Source of the DNA: an uncultured Desulfomonile sp.
Lineage (GTDB): Bacteria > Desulfobacterota > Desulfomonilia > Desulfomonilales > Desulfomonilaceae
Assembly (NCBI GenBank): GCA_937915285.1
Contig: CALDNG010000039.1
Coordinates: 1 to 26,713, forward strand
Direction of reading: 5' to 3'
Length of the DNA: 26,713 bases
Positions within the stretch are counted from its first letter, which is position 1; each line of letters starts with the position of its first letter. A model generated the notes under the pieces. The model was given only the letters and a program-made list of their open reading frames with translations. It searched no databases and was not told where the DNA came from. The translations under genes and the position numbers were made by a program. This document shows positions 15,205-23,132 of the stretch, one piece after another.

Positions 15205-16437
15205 CTATTTTGATTTTGACCTTAATTTCTGAATCTCCTCGACTGACAACCATACCTTTTCTGCGGGTATCTCTTCGACCTGACCCATGATGAGGAAATC
15301 CTTATAGTTGGGATCCTTTACCGTTGTTCCTACATATAGGCCCACATTCGCCATGTGGTCCTCTGCGCGGATATACCTGTCACCCCTTAGTGAGGGGAAA
15401 TGCATTCCCTCGATTGTCTTGACAAGCTGGTCGGAATCAATGGTGTTCGCCTTCTTAATGGCCGTCACAAGAACTACCATACCATCATAAGCCATGCATG
15501 CCCAGTCGGAAGGATACTCCTTGTATTTGTCCAAGTACTTCTTGACGAACTCTTTCATTGTAGGGGTATCAATGGCGTAAAACGGGCATCTGGTATAACC
15601 AAGCATACCCTCGGGCATGTCAGCCCCGGTCGTTCTAAGCAGATCCAGATCATACATGGATGTCAAAGTCGCCTTTTTGAAAAGGCCATAAGGTTTTGCC
15701 TGTTTAATGAGACTGCTGAGCTGTCCACCCCAGAAATTGCTGTAAACTATCTCCGGGTTTTTTGCCATCAGGGTAGGTATGTACGGGGAATAGTTGGTTT
15801 CCCCCAGTTTTACCCATACAGCCTCTAGCATTTGAACATCAGGTTTTAGCTTGGTCAAATCCGTCTTGAAACTCTCATACTGAGAGTGTCCATAAGCGTA
15901 ATCCGGTCCAATAAAGGCGTAATTCTTGTAGGGCTTTTTTGATAGGGCCAGCGCTATGCCTCGTCCCTCTATCCCCGTGTTGGGAACCACCTGAAACATA
16001 TATGGCTGAAAGTCGGTGGTGGTAAGGGCTTCCCCATTGGACGTGTGAAAATAAACAATCTTCTTGAATTCATGTGCGACTTTGGTTATTGCCAGAGCCA
16101 CAGCGCTACTAGTGCCGCCGATGAGAAAATCACACTTCTCGCTAAGCACAAGCTCGCGGGCCATGGTTGCTCCAATGTCAGGCTTGAGCTGCGCGTCGCG
16201 AACAAACAATTCCATTTTCCGGCCAAGGATTCCACCCGATGAGTTCAGTTCTTCAATGAAAAGGTCTATTGCGGCCTTCTGACCCTTGTAGAAAGTGGCC
16301 CCCACGCCCGAAATGTCCGCAACAAAGCCTATTTTGATTGTCTCCTGAGCGGTTGAAACCGATGCACCTGAAATCAACCCCAGCGTCAGGATGAGCAACA
16401 ACAGGCGCAATGCCGTCTTTGACAAACCGACTTTCAT
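15205..16437 (-). CDS. livK: ABC transporter periplasmic binding protein, LivK-like
   Basis: A 410-residue substrate-binding protein of the Leu/Ile/Val-binding (Peripla_BP_6) family. A signal peptide is visible: a basic start, LRLLLLILTLGLISG, then cleavage probably after the Ser-Thr-Ala stretch near residue 29. The mature protein opens with IKIGFVADISG and has the family-typical GGILGRKMELFVRDAQ. The frame extends to 16503, but AGGAGG lies 5-6 nt before the ATG at 16437, and this start gives a clean signal peptide. It is the first gene of livKHMGF. Family members bind amino acids, amides, aromatic acids or small carboxylates; the ligand cannot be read. The lactate genes on both sides make an organic acid a fair guess. 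Confidence 0.93.
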   Translation of the reverse strand: MKVGLSKTALRLLLLILTLGLISGASVSTAQETIKIGFVADISGVGATFYKGQKAAIDLFIEELNSSGGILGRKMELFVRDAQLKPDIGATMARELVLSEKCDFLIGGTSSAVALAITKVAHEFKKIVYFHTSNGEALTTTDFQPYMFQVVPNTGIEGRGIALALSKKPYKNYAFIGPDYAYGHSQYESFKTDLTKLKPDVQMLEAVWVKLGETNYSPYIPTLMAKNPEIVYSNFWGGQLSSLIKQAKPYGLFKKATLTSMYDLDLLRTTGADMPEGMLGYTRCPFYAIDTPTMKEFVKKYLDKYKEYPSDWACMAYDGMVVLVTAIKKANTIDSDQLVKTIEGMHFPSLRGDRYIRAEDHMANVGLYVGTTVKDPNYKDFLIMGQVEEIPAEKVWLSVEEIQKLRSKSK

Positions 16438-16876
16438 CTCTTCCTCCTGATTTTTCTCTTTCAGACAAGAAACTAGATAGATCCAATTGCCGCGAAACGA
16501 CAAAAAAATCCCTGATAAAACAAACTGGGAGTCGCCAATAAATCAGTTCTGAATGAAGATCAAAATCATGCCCCGAGTTCTACCCGGACATGGAGCAAAA
16601 TCACGTAATGGCCAAGAAGATTCCGCCTGTCACTGTTTCAGAAGGCCCCATAGGTGATGTCAGTTGTTCAGAAAATGTGTCCATAAATCTCAGGACTTGA
16701 TGATCAAAAAGCGGCCAACGCAAATCTGATAAGGTGTTTAAAGAAAGATAAATCAACTTGGACAGTAATTCAAGATCAAAAAGGAACTGTATGGCAGGAA
16801 TAAAGACTCGCGCAAAGAGCCGGGGGATCAAGAAACCCGGAGTCAACACTGAAATCCGGGTTTCCTGGGATGGTTT
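16438..16876. other. Intergenic region upstream of livK
   Basis: About 440 bp between lctP and livK, expected to hold the livK promoter (leftward). A weak candidate in minus-strand sense is TTGATC, 17 nt, TATTGG, ending near 16538. An 82-codon minus-strand frame (16601-16849) has no ribosome site and no recognisable fold, so it is not called. The right end contains the lctP 3' hairpin. Confidence 0.5.
16832..16864 (-). terminator. 3' hairpin of lctP, terminator-like
   Basis: GAAACCCGGA (16832-16841) and TCCGGGTTTC (16855-16864) form a perfect 10-bp stem with a 13-nt loop, 12 nt past the lctP stop. In transcript sense only TT follows before G, so it lacks the U-tract of a classic intrinsic terminator. 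It may act as a transcript-end-stabilising structure or a weak terminator separating lctP from the liv operon. Confidence 0.55.
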
Positions 16877-18517
16877 CTATCTAACAACCATGTAAGTGAA
16901 AGGCGGAACGTAAGCCTGCAGGAAAACAAGTACGCCAACAAGTGCCGCCAGAGCTATGCTGTGGAAAAAGACATAACGAAGAATGTCTCCTTCGTGGCCA
17001 TACCACTGCGTGGCAGTAGAGGCGACGACGATACTCTGAGCGTCTATCATCTTGCCCATGACTCCACCGGTACTGTTGGCTGTGGCCATGAGTTCCGGGC
17101 TGATGCCTATCTGCTCTGCAGTAATCCTTTGCAGACTACCAAAAAGAACGTTGGAGGAAGTGTCAGACCCTGTCAGGGCAACACCAAGCCATCCCAGCAT
17201 CGTTCCAAAGAAAGGATAGAACATCCCTGTCATGGCGAATGTCAATCCGAGTGTAGCGTCCACTCCTGAATACCTGGTGACGAAGCCCAGTGACAACATG
17301 GCCGCTATGGTCAAAATGGAATAACGGACGGTGTAAAGTGTCTGTCCGTAAACCCTGACCAGCCCTTTGAACCCGTAACCCATGAACAGTCCGGAAATAA
17401 CGGAGGCCAGAAGGATTCCCGTTCCAGTGGCTGAGAGCAGGTTGAAGTTGTAGACTGCAGCTTCTGGATGAGCTTTAACGACAACCGGTGGAACACGCTC
17501 TATCAGGTTGTGTAATCCGGGGATGGGGTATTTGTAGATGAACAAACTATCCATATACTTTTTAAATTCAGGCAGACCCCAGATGAATACGAGCACGCTA
17601 AGGATGATCCAGGGGGTCCAAGCCTTGATCACTTGTCCCGTCGTGTAGTCGTGCGAGCCGCGAGCATCAGTGCCTCCTCCGGTTCCATTAGCTCCCCAGA
17701 TCTCTTTAGGATGCCAAACCAGCAGAAAAATGGTTACGGCTCCCAATGAGGTCAAAGATGCTACGATATCAACCAGCCAAGGGCCGTGAAAGTTTGATAC
17801 CAGGAACTGTGGAACAGCGAAGAATACACCGGCCACCAAAATCGCAGGCCATACCCCGAGCATCCCCCTGAAGCCGGCATAGGCCCAAACCAGCCAGAAT
17901 GGAACAAGAACGGAGAAAAATGGCAACTGCCGACCCGCCATGGCGCTTAGCTTGAGAACGTCAAGACCGGAAACCGCCGCTAATGTGATGATAGGAATAC
18001 CTAATGCCCCAAAAGCCACAGGAGCCGTGTTGGCAATGAGTGATAGTCCCGAAGCCTGCAACGGGCCAAACCCCAAACCTATCAGAATCGCAGAAGTAAC
18101 GGCGACCGGGGTCCCAAAACCGGCGGCGCCCTCAAAAAATGCGCCGAACGCGAAAGCAATAAGAACTAATTGTAGACGCCTGTCCTGAGTGATAGTCGTC
18201 AAACTGTCCTGAAGCACCTGAAACTGTCCCTTTTCGACGGTTAGTCGATACATGTAAATAACATGCACGACAATCCATCCGATAGGCAGTATTCCGAAAG
18301 CGGCCCCGTAAAGCGCAGTGGCTCCAGCCATTTGGGTCGGCATTCCAAACACTACTACCGCAATGGCCAAAGCGCTCAGCAAGCCAAGTATCGCAGCCCA
18401 GTGCGCCTTCATGTGAAGAAACGCTAGTGTTCCCAGAAGCACGACGATCGGTATTGCTGCGAACACAGTAGACAGCGCCATGTTGTTTAGTGGGTTGTAA
18501 ACCTGTTGCCAGGCCAT
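16877..18517 (-). CDS. lctP: L-lactate permease
   Basis: A 546-residue inner-membrane permease of the LctP family, full length, with about a dozen or more hydrophobic segments. Family features are the start MAWQQVYNPLNN followed by a membrane segment and KAHWAAILGL, then FGAFFEGAAGFGTPVAVTSA, and GWLGVALTGSDTSSNVLFGSLQ near the C-terminal third. It imports L- or D-lactate (often glycolate too) by proton symport. GAGGAGG lies 7 nt before the ATG. It is downstream of glcD-glcF on the same strand; a terminator-like hairpin at 18551-18574 lies between glcF and lctP, so the permease may be partly uncoupled from those genes. Confidence 0.95.
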   Translation of the reverse strand: MAWQQVYNPLNNMALSTVFAAIPIVVLLGTLAFLHMKAHWAAILGLLSALAIAVVVFGMPTQMAGATALYGAAFGILPIGWIVVHVIYMYRLTVEKGQFQVLQDSLTTITQDRRLQLVLIAFAFGAFFEGAAGFGTPVAVTSAILIGLGFGPLQASGLSLIANTAPVAFGALGIPIITLAAVSGLDVLKLSAMAGRQLPFFSVLVPFWLVWAYAGFRGMLGVWPAILVAGVFFAVPQFLVSNFHGPWLVDIVASLTSLGAVTIFLLVWHPKEIWGANGTGGGTDARGSHDYTTGQVIKAWTPWIILSVLVFIWGLPEFKKYMDSLFIYKYPIPGLHNLIERVPPVVVKAHPEAAVYNFNLLSATGTGILLASVISGLFMGYGFKGLVRVYGQTLYTVRYSILTIAAMLSLGFVTRYSGVDATLGLTFAMTGMFYPFFGTMLGWLGVALTGSDTSSNVLFGSLQRITAEQIGISPELMATANSTGGVMGKMIDAQSIVVASTATQWYGHEGDILRYVFFHSIALAALVGVLVFLQAYVPPFTYMVVR

Positions 18518-18550
18518 CTCTATACCTCCTCAGTCAAGCTGAAAAATATA

Positions 18551-18574
18551 ACGGCGGCGTGAGAAATCCGCCGT
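18551..18574 (-). terminator. Terminator or attenuator between glcF and lctP
   Basis: In transcript sense ACGGCGG, a 10-nt loop, then CCGCCGT form a perfect 7-bp GC-rich stem, followed at once by TATATTTTTC. This has both parts of an intrinsic terminator. It is 113 bp past the glcF stop and 33 bp before the lctP ATG, with lctP's ribosome site just beyond. It could end the glcDF transcript or work as a partial stop that sets lctP expression. Confidence 0.65.
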
Positions 18575-18687
18575 AGAAATACCGATCTGAAACAACTTCT
18601 TCAATGGCTTGGCTCGACTGGCCAGGAGCGTGCAAATCACACGGGCGCAAACCCCGAAGCTCACCTGGCTAGCCTTGCCGGCTATCT

Positions 18688-20010
18688 CTATTTCTTCTGA
18701 TCAGCCGAGTTCAATGATCTGTTAACGAGCTGGGATATGTGGATGACATCCCAGGATTTTCCCCACTGACGGGTTCCGTACATCAACTGCATCAGGCATC
18801 CCGGATTGGAACTGACAATTGTTTCAGCTCCAGTCTTATCTATTGAATCAATTTTGGCGCCCAGTATCTTCATGGAGCGCTCGCGGTGAGTAATATTGTA
18901 AATACCCGCCGAACCGCAGCATTGGCCCTCATCCGGCAACTCCCTGTAGTCCAGGCCAGGTATCCTCTTCAAGAGGTTCCGCTGGGGAGCAGTCAGTTTC
19001 TGGGAATGCCTGAGGTGACATGGATCATGAAACGACACCTTCCTTGAGATTGGTCCAAATGGCAACGAATTGTCAATAGCTCTGTCCAGGAATTCTGATA
19101 TATCCCTGACCCTGGAAGAAAAATCCTTTGCCTTTTCAGAAATACTACTGTCTTTGCTGAAAATCTCCCTGTAAGCCTTCAGTTCAGATCCACAGGCTGC
19201 GCAATCGGTAACAATGGCGTCTACTCGCTTGTCGCCGAACAATCCAATCGTGTTCCTGGCCATTTCCCTGTAAACCGTGCGTTCACCCTCGGCTATGTTA
19301 GGAGTGCCACAACATTGGACTTCTTTTGGAATGATGACCCTGTATCCAGCCCTGGAAATGTTGTCGATGGAGGCGCGGCTTACATCGGCGAATATCAGGT
19401 TCATTGCGCAACCCAGGAAGAAGCCTACTCGTCCCTTCTCAGGCCCTTTGGCTGGAATCTCTTCTGGAAGTTCTTCGGACAGAGGTCTTGGGGGAAGGGG
19501 AGGTAATAAAGCCTCCATCAGTTTCAGATCCTCAGATATGAGTTTGAGAATGTCATATTTGCGTATGAGGGCTTGCAGACCGAGTTTCTGGTAAAGTTTC
19601 AGCGGAATCATGAATTTGGCCAGTCTCGGCTGACTGAGTATCGCATAATTAAGCATGAACTTCTTAAGAGCAGGCTGAGGCCTGTTTTCTTCAATTCTGT
19701 GGCGTGCCTCCAAAACAAGCTCGCCGGCCTTTACCCCTGCGGGGCAAACAGTCTGGCAGTTCTGGCAGTTCAAACAATCGTAAATGTGTTCAATAAATTC
19801 TTCGTCAGCAGGAATTTTGCCGTCAATTACAGCCTTTATCATTGCCACTCTGCCACGAGGAGTTTCAGTCTCCACCCCGTCGGTCCTGTAAGTCGGGCAG
19901 GCGTTAATGCACAAACCACATCGCATACACTGAAGGACATCGCCATAATCATGGATGTCTAGGGTGGCGAATGACTTTGAGATTTTTTCCGGATCTAATT
20001 TGTGAGACAT
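18688..20010 (-). CDS. glcF: Iron-sulfur subunit of FAD-linked D-lactate/glycolate oxidase
   Basis: A 440-residue GlcF-type protein. Two 4Fe-4S motifs lie near the N-terminus: C28xxC31xxC34xxxC38P and C79xxC82xxC85xxxC89P. Two CCG domains follow, with EVQCCGTPNIAEG in the first and GQCCGSAGIYN in the second, plus SFHDPCHLRHSQ. It should take electrons from the GlcD flavoprotein and pass them to the membrane or another carrier. The start lies 4 nt after the glcD stop, with GGAGG upstream. Because lctP is downstream and lutABC nearby, D-lactate rather than glycolate is the likelier substrate, by inference. Confidence 0.9.
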   Translation of the reverse strand: MSHKLDPEKISKSFATLDIHDYGDVLQCMRCGLCINACPTYRTDGVETETPRGRVAMIKAVIDGKIPADEEFIEHIYDCLNCQNCQTVCPAGVKAGELVLEARHRIEENRPQPALKKFMLNYAILSQPRLAKFMIPLKLYQKLGLQALIRKYDILKLISEDLKLMEALLPPLPPRPLSEELPEEIPAKGPEKGRVGFFLGCAMNLIFADVSRASIDNISRAGYRVIIPKEVQCCGTPNIAEGERTVYREMARNTIGLFGDKRVDAIVTDCAACGSELKAYREIFSKDSSISEKAKDFSSRVRDISEFLDRAIDNSLPFGPISRKVSFHDPCHLRHSQKLTAPQRNLLKRIPGLDYRELPDEGQCCGSAGIYNITHRERSMKILGAKIDSIDKTGAETIVSSNPGCLMQLMYGTRQWGKSWDVIHISQLVNRSLNSADQKK

Positions 20011-20014
20011 GATT

Positions 20015-21403
20015 TCATCTCTCCTCCCGCGGAAAGATCTTTCCAGGATTCAGGCGATGATCCGGGTCAAATGTCGCCTTGATTTTTTTCATAACCTCTA
20101 TGGCCTTAGGGCCTACCATAGCCGGAAGATACTTGCTCTTGGCATATCCGGTTCCGTGTTCTCCCGATATTGTGCCACCCAGACTGATGGCCTTGTCAAA
20201 AATGACCTGATAAGCCTCATGCACACGATGGATTTCATCCTGGTCGCGCTCGTCAGTCAGGCACGTCGGATGCATGTTGCCGTCACCGGCATGACCGAAA
20301 GTGCCTATCCTTATATTGTACTTTGAGGCCATTTCCTTAATGCAGGACATGATTTCAGGAATGGCTGGCCTAGGCACGGTGATGTCCTCTAGTATTGTGG
20401 TAGGTTTAGATCTGGCAAGAGCTGAAAGGGCCATCCTTCGTGCAGTGAACAACTCCTCGGCCTCCTGCAGGCTTTTGGCCGTCCTCAGCGTACGTGCGTG
20501 GTTTTCCCGGCAGGCTGACTCTATGACCGCAGCGTCTTCTTCCACAACTGCAGGGTGACCGTCCGTCTCGATAAGTAAAAGGGCGTCAACATCCCGGGGA
20601 AGCCCTATCCCGGCGTAGTCTTCCACACAGTTGATTGTAACGTTGTCCATGAGTTCGAGAGTCGATGGGATGACTTTTCTCGATATAATGGCAGAAACTG
20701 TCCGGCACGCATCAATCACGTCGTCATAAAGAGCAAGAAAAGTTTTCTTGGTTTTGGGCTTGGGCACGAGTTTAAGGACTATTTTGGAAAAGATACCAAT
20801 CGTGCCCTCGGTTCCTACCAAAAACTTTGTAACATTATAGCCCGCTACATCCTTGACACACTTGGTTCCATAACGGACCTTGGATCCATCAATAAAATAC
20901 GTGTCAAGGCTAAGCACGTAGTCACCAGTGATGCCATACTTCAGTCCGCGCAAACCACCGGCATTTTCAGCAACATTCCCGCCAATCGTGGACACCTTCA
21001 TGCTGCCAGGATCAGGCGGATAAAAAAGATCCAGAGCCTCAACTGCATTGTGAACCGCAGTTGTAATTACCCCCGGTTCCACCGTGATCGACAAGTCATC
21101 AGCGTCTAACTCCAGAATCCTGTTCATGGCGGTAGTCAACAGGACTATCCCCCCGTCTACAGGAATAGACCCCCCACTAAGTCCGGTCCCGGAACCTCTG
21201 GTTGTTACCGGAAGACCTTCCGATGCCGCAAATTCAAGAGTTTTTTGTATGTCTTCCTCGTTGTGAGCTTTAACAACAGCATCTGGTTTGAAGCTGACTA
21301 GCGGAGTCGCGTCGTAAGAATAACAGTAGAGTTCGGTCCCTGAGGACAGGACCTTACTCTTTCCCAAGGATTCCTGAAGCTTGGATATGATCAAATTGTT
21401 CAT
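20015..21403 (-). CDS. glcD: FAD-linked oxidase, probable D-lactate dehydrogenase
   Basis: A 462-residue FAD-binding oxidoreductase of the GlcD/D-lactate dehydrogenase type. The PCMH FAD-binding domain (about 35-215) has PVTTRGSGTGLSGGSIPVDG, and the C-terminal FAD-oxidase domain has GTFGHAGDGNMHPT and GGTISGEHGTGYAK. It oxidises a 2-hydroxyacid to a 2-oxoacid, here most likely D-lactate to pyruvate, and works with GlcF, 4 nt downstream. The ATG has GAGG 9 nt upstream. A good promoter is at 21438-21465, and the divergent FadR-type regulator starts at 21544. Glycolate cannot be excluded as substrate. Confidence 0.92.
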   Translation of the reverse strand: MNNLIISKLQESLGKSKVLSSGTELYCYSYDATPLVSFKPDAVVKAHNEEDIQKTLEFAASEGLPVTTRGSGTGLSGGSIPVDGGIVLLTTAMNRILELDADDLSITVEPGVITTAVHNAVEALDLFYPPDPGSMKVSTIGGNVAENAGGLRGLKYGITGDYVLSLDTYFIDGSKVRYGTKCVKDVAGYNVTKFLVGTEGTIGIFSKIVLKLVPKPKTKKTFLALYDDVIDACRTVSAIISRKVIPSTLELMDNVTINCVEDYAGIGLPRDVDALLLIETDGHPAVVEEDAAVIESACRENHARTLRTAKSLQEAEELFTARRMALSALARSKPTTILEDITVPRPAIPEIMSCIKEMASKYNIRIGTFGHAGDGNMHPTCLTDERDQDEIHRVHEAYQVIFDKAISLGGTISGEHGTGYAKSKYLPAMVGPKAIEVMKKIKATFDPDHRLNPGKIFPREER

Positions 21404-21437
21404 GTTGAAACGCCTCTACAGGAAGAAAGCTAAGCAT

Positions 21438-21465
21438 ATACTAATAATGTTTCTCAACATGTCAA
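21438..21465 (-). promoter_or_regulatory. Promoter of glcD-glcF
   Basis: In minus-strand sense TTGACA (21465..21460), 16 nt, TAGTAT (21443..21438). Transcription would begin near 21431, giving a leader of about 28 nt. The -35 is consensus. The first CAACATGTC repeat (21455-21463) overlaps this -35, so a protein bound there would block RNA polymerase. Confidence 0.7.
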
Positions 21466-21489
21466 GATAAAAAACAACATGTCTTACAA
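21455..21489. promoter_or_regulatory. Candidate operator: paired repeats plus TGT-N3-ACA palindrome
   Basis: The 9-mer CAACATGTC occurs exactly twice, at 21455-21463 and 21475-21483, a spacing of 20 bp or about two helical turns. A third, shorter CAACAT begins at 21487. ATGTCTTACAA at 21479-21489 contains TGT-CTT-ACA, which matches the half-site layout (GT-N3-AC core) known for FadR-subfamily GntR operators such as those of LldR and PdhR. The site lies between the two divergent promoters, so it is the natural target of the adjacent regulator. Confidence 0.6.
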
Positions 21490-21507
21490 CATAACATATA
21501 GTTTTAC

Positions 21508-21536
21508 TTGACACCATTACATTCTGTAGGTAGTAT
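21508..21536 (+). promoter_or_regulatory. Promoter of the GntR regulator gene
   Basis: TTGACA (21508-21513), exactly 17 nt, TAGTAT (21531-21536): a near-consensus sigma70 promoter with the same two hexamers as the divergent glcD promoter. Only 7 nt separate the -10 from the ATG at 21544, so transcription should begin at or within a base or two of the start codon. Confidence 0.75.
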
Positions 21537-21543
21537 TCACGCT

Positions 21544-22299
21544 ATGAGCCTCAAACCGTCCATAGAAAATGCCGATCAGTCCATATTTAAGAAAATACGG
21601 TCTGAAAGACTCTCGGAGAAGGTTGCTACTCAACTTAAGAAGGCAATATCACAGGGTGTTTTTCGTGTGGGAGAAAAACTGCCTTCCCAGCCAGAACTTG
21701 CTGAAATGATGGGAGTGAGCCGGCCTTCAATAAGGGAGGCGATTCAGATACTCGAACTTCAGGGCATGCTCGAGTCAATCAAGGGCGGTGGAACTACTGT
21801 CAGGAACGTTGCTGAGCAGTCCATAAAAAATCCTATCGAAATTTTTCTGGATGAAGACAAGCGTAGCATAATCGATCTCACCGAAGTGCGCGCCCTGATG
21901 GAAGTATGGGCGGCACGCAAGGCTGCGATCACCAGGTCCGACCAAGAGGCGGATCAAATGCTCAAATATCTGCTGGAGATGGAACAGGATTTCAAGGCTT
22001 ATGAAATAAGGCCGGAGATTGATGTTAAATTTCACATGGAAATAGCATCCGCAACGCACAACGTGATATTCGCGCATCTTATCGACAGTGTTTTTCAACT
22101 TATCACAAGGGCCATAGAGCTGGCCCGCGAGAAAGTGTTCCTGGATCGCGACGATCAAAGACTGATACTGCAGCATCACCGGAGTGTGTATGAAGCCATA
22201 AGGGACAGGGACCCGGATCGCGCTGAAGCCGCAATGCGCAGCCATTTGAATTTCGTAATAAATGAATTCACAACACGCCTGGTCGACTCAGACAATTAG
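21544..22299 (+). CDS. FadR-subfamily GntR transcriptional regulator (LldR-like)
   Basis: A 251-residue repressor-type protein. The GntR winged helix (about 22-92) includes GEKLPSQPELAEMMGVSRPS and REAIQILELQGML. The FCD ligand domain (about 110-245) has the metal-site pattern: FHMEIASATHN, QHHRSVYEAI and AMRSHLNFV. FCD regulators respond to small carboxylates such as lactate or pyruvate. It is divergent from glcD. The frame extends to a TTG at 21508, but that TTG is itself the first part of the promoter -35, so the ATG at 21544 is taken as start. No Shine-Dalgarno precedes it; the mRNA is predicted to be leaderless. Autoregulation is likely given the operator position. Confidence 0.9.
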   Translation: MSLKPSIENADQSIFKKIRSERLSEKVATQLKKAISQGVFRVGEKLPSQPELAEMMGVSRPSIREAIQILELQGMLESIKGGGTTVRNVAEQSIKNPIEIFLDEDKRSIIDLTEVRALMEVWAARKAAITRSDQEADQMLKYLLEMEQDFKAYEIRPEIDVKFHMEIASATHNVIFAHLIDSVFQLITRAIELAREKVFLDRDDQRLILQHHRSVYEAIRDRDPDRAEAAMRSHLNFVINEFTTRLVDSDN

Positions 22300-22326
22300 A
22301 TATCCATCCAACATTAACTCTCAAGA

Positions 22327-23028
22327 TTACCTTGTCAGTGTGTCCCCAAACAAACCCGGTTCTGGATCGGTCAAACATTCAGGCCCCTCGCAACCAGCTC
22401 TGTTTAGCTTGTGACTAACGGCCTTCATGGTCATCATACTTGCAGGATAAGGCTTGAAAATCTCCGACCCCAATTCGGGTGATATGGCTGTTTGACCAAG
22501 CCAGGCTTCGTAGTGTTCGGGTTTGATCAACACGGGCATCCGGTCATGGATTGAGTTTACCAGTTCATTGCTAGCTGTCGTCACTATCGAGCAGGTAATC
22601 AGACGGCTTTTTTCCGCATCCGTCCACTCATCCCAGATACCGGCCATAGCAAACAGTTGGCTGTTTTCAAGTCCAATCAGGTAAGGTGTCCTTGGTCTTG
22701 TCTTTTTGTCCCATTCGTAAAACCCGTTAGCAGGTATCAGGGTCCTTCTTGTCCTGAATGATTTCCTGAAAGCCGGTTTCTCAGTTATGGTTTCACAGCG
22801 CGCATTGATGAGTTTCGTTCCGATGGATGAATCCCTCGACCAATATGGGATCAGTCCCCATCTGAAATTCATTATCCTTATGGATTCTTCGCCTGGTATC
22901 TTAACTACGCCGATGATTTCCTGGGTCGGAGCTATATTGAACCTCGGCAGGGCCGCGAACTCAGTCGATATACCGAACTTAGCGCAAATAGTCTCTGCGG
23001 GGCTGATGAGCATGAATCTGCCGCACAT
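22327..23028 (-). CDS. SOS response-associated peptidase (SRAP, YedK/HMCES-like)
   Basis: A 233-residue SRAP protein that forms a protective covalent link with abasic sites in single-stranded DNA. The catalytic Cys2 follows the initiator Met directly (MCGRF). The other active-site residues are in place: Asn75 in LINARCET, Glu105 in NGFYEW and His161 in HDRMPV. FRWGLIPYW is also typical. The frame extends 6 residues further up, but Cys must be residue 2 and AGGAGG lies 7 nt before this ATG, so the start is firm. No LexA-type CTGT-N8-ACAG box was seen upstream. It ends 27 bp from the convergent regulator gene. Confidence 0.95.
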   Translation of the reverse strand: MCGRFMLISPAETICAKFGISTEFAALPRFNIAPTQEIIGVVKIPGEESIRIMNFRWGLIPYWSRDSSIGTKLINARCETITEKPAFRKSFRTRRTLIPANGFYEWDKKTRPRTPYLIGLENSQLFAMAGIWDEWTDAEKSRLITCSIVTTASNELVNSIHDRMPVLIKPEHYEAWLGQTAISPELGSEIFKPYPASMMTMKAVSHKLNRAGCEGPECLTDPEPGLFGDTLTR

Positions 23029-23132
23029 CACAAAACCTCCTGTCATTCAATTGTCACTAAATGAACACCATATTTAATAGAATACATTAAAAAATAAACA
23101 CAAACCTTTGATATTATGCTATATGTCTGTTC

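Noticed and set aside
15400..15828. 142-codon plus-strand frame opposite livK
   Set aside because: Shadow of a conserved binding-protein gene; no own ribosome site or family features.
16601..16849. 82-codon minus-strand frame between lctP and livK
   Set aside because: No ribosome site, no recognisable sequence pattern, overlaps part of the lctP 3' hairpin, and lies where the livK promoter region is expected.
23029..23132. Search for a LexA box upstream of the SRAP gene
   Set aside because: No CTGT-N8-ACAG pattern seen, so SOS control is not claimed despite the family name.
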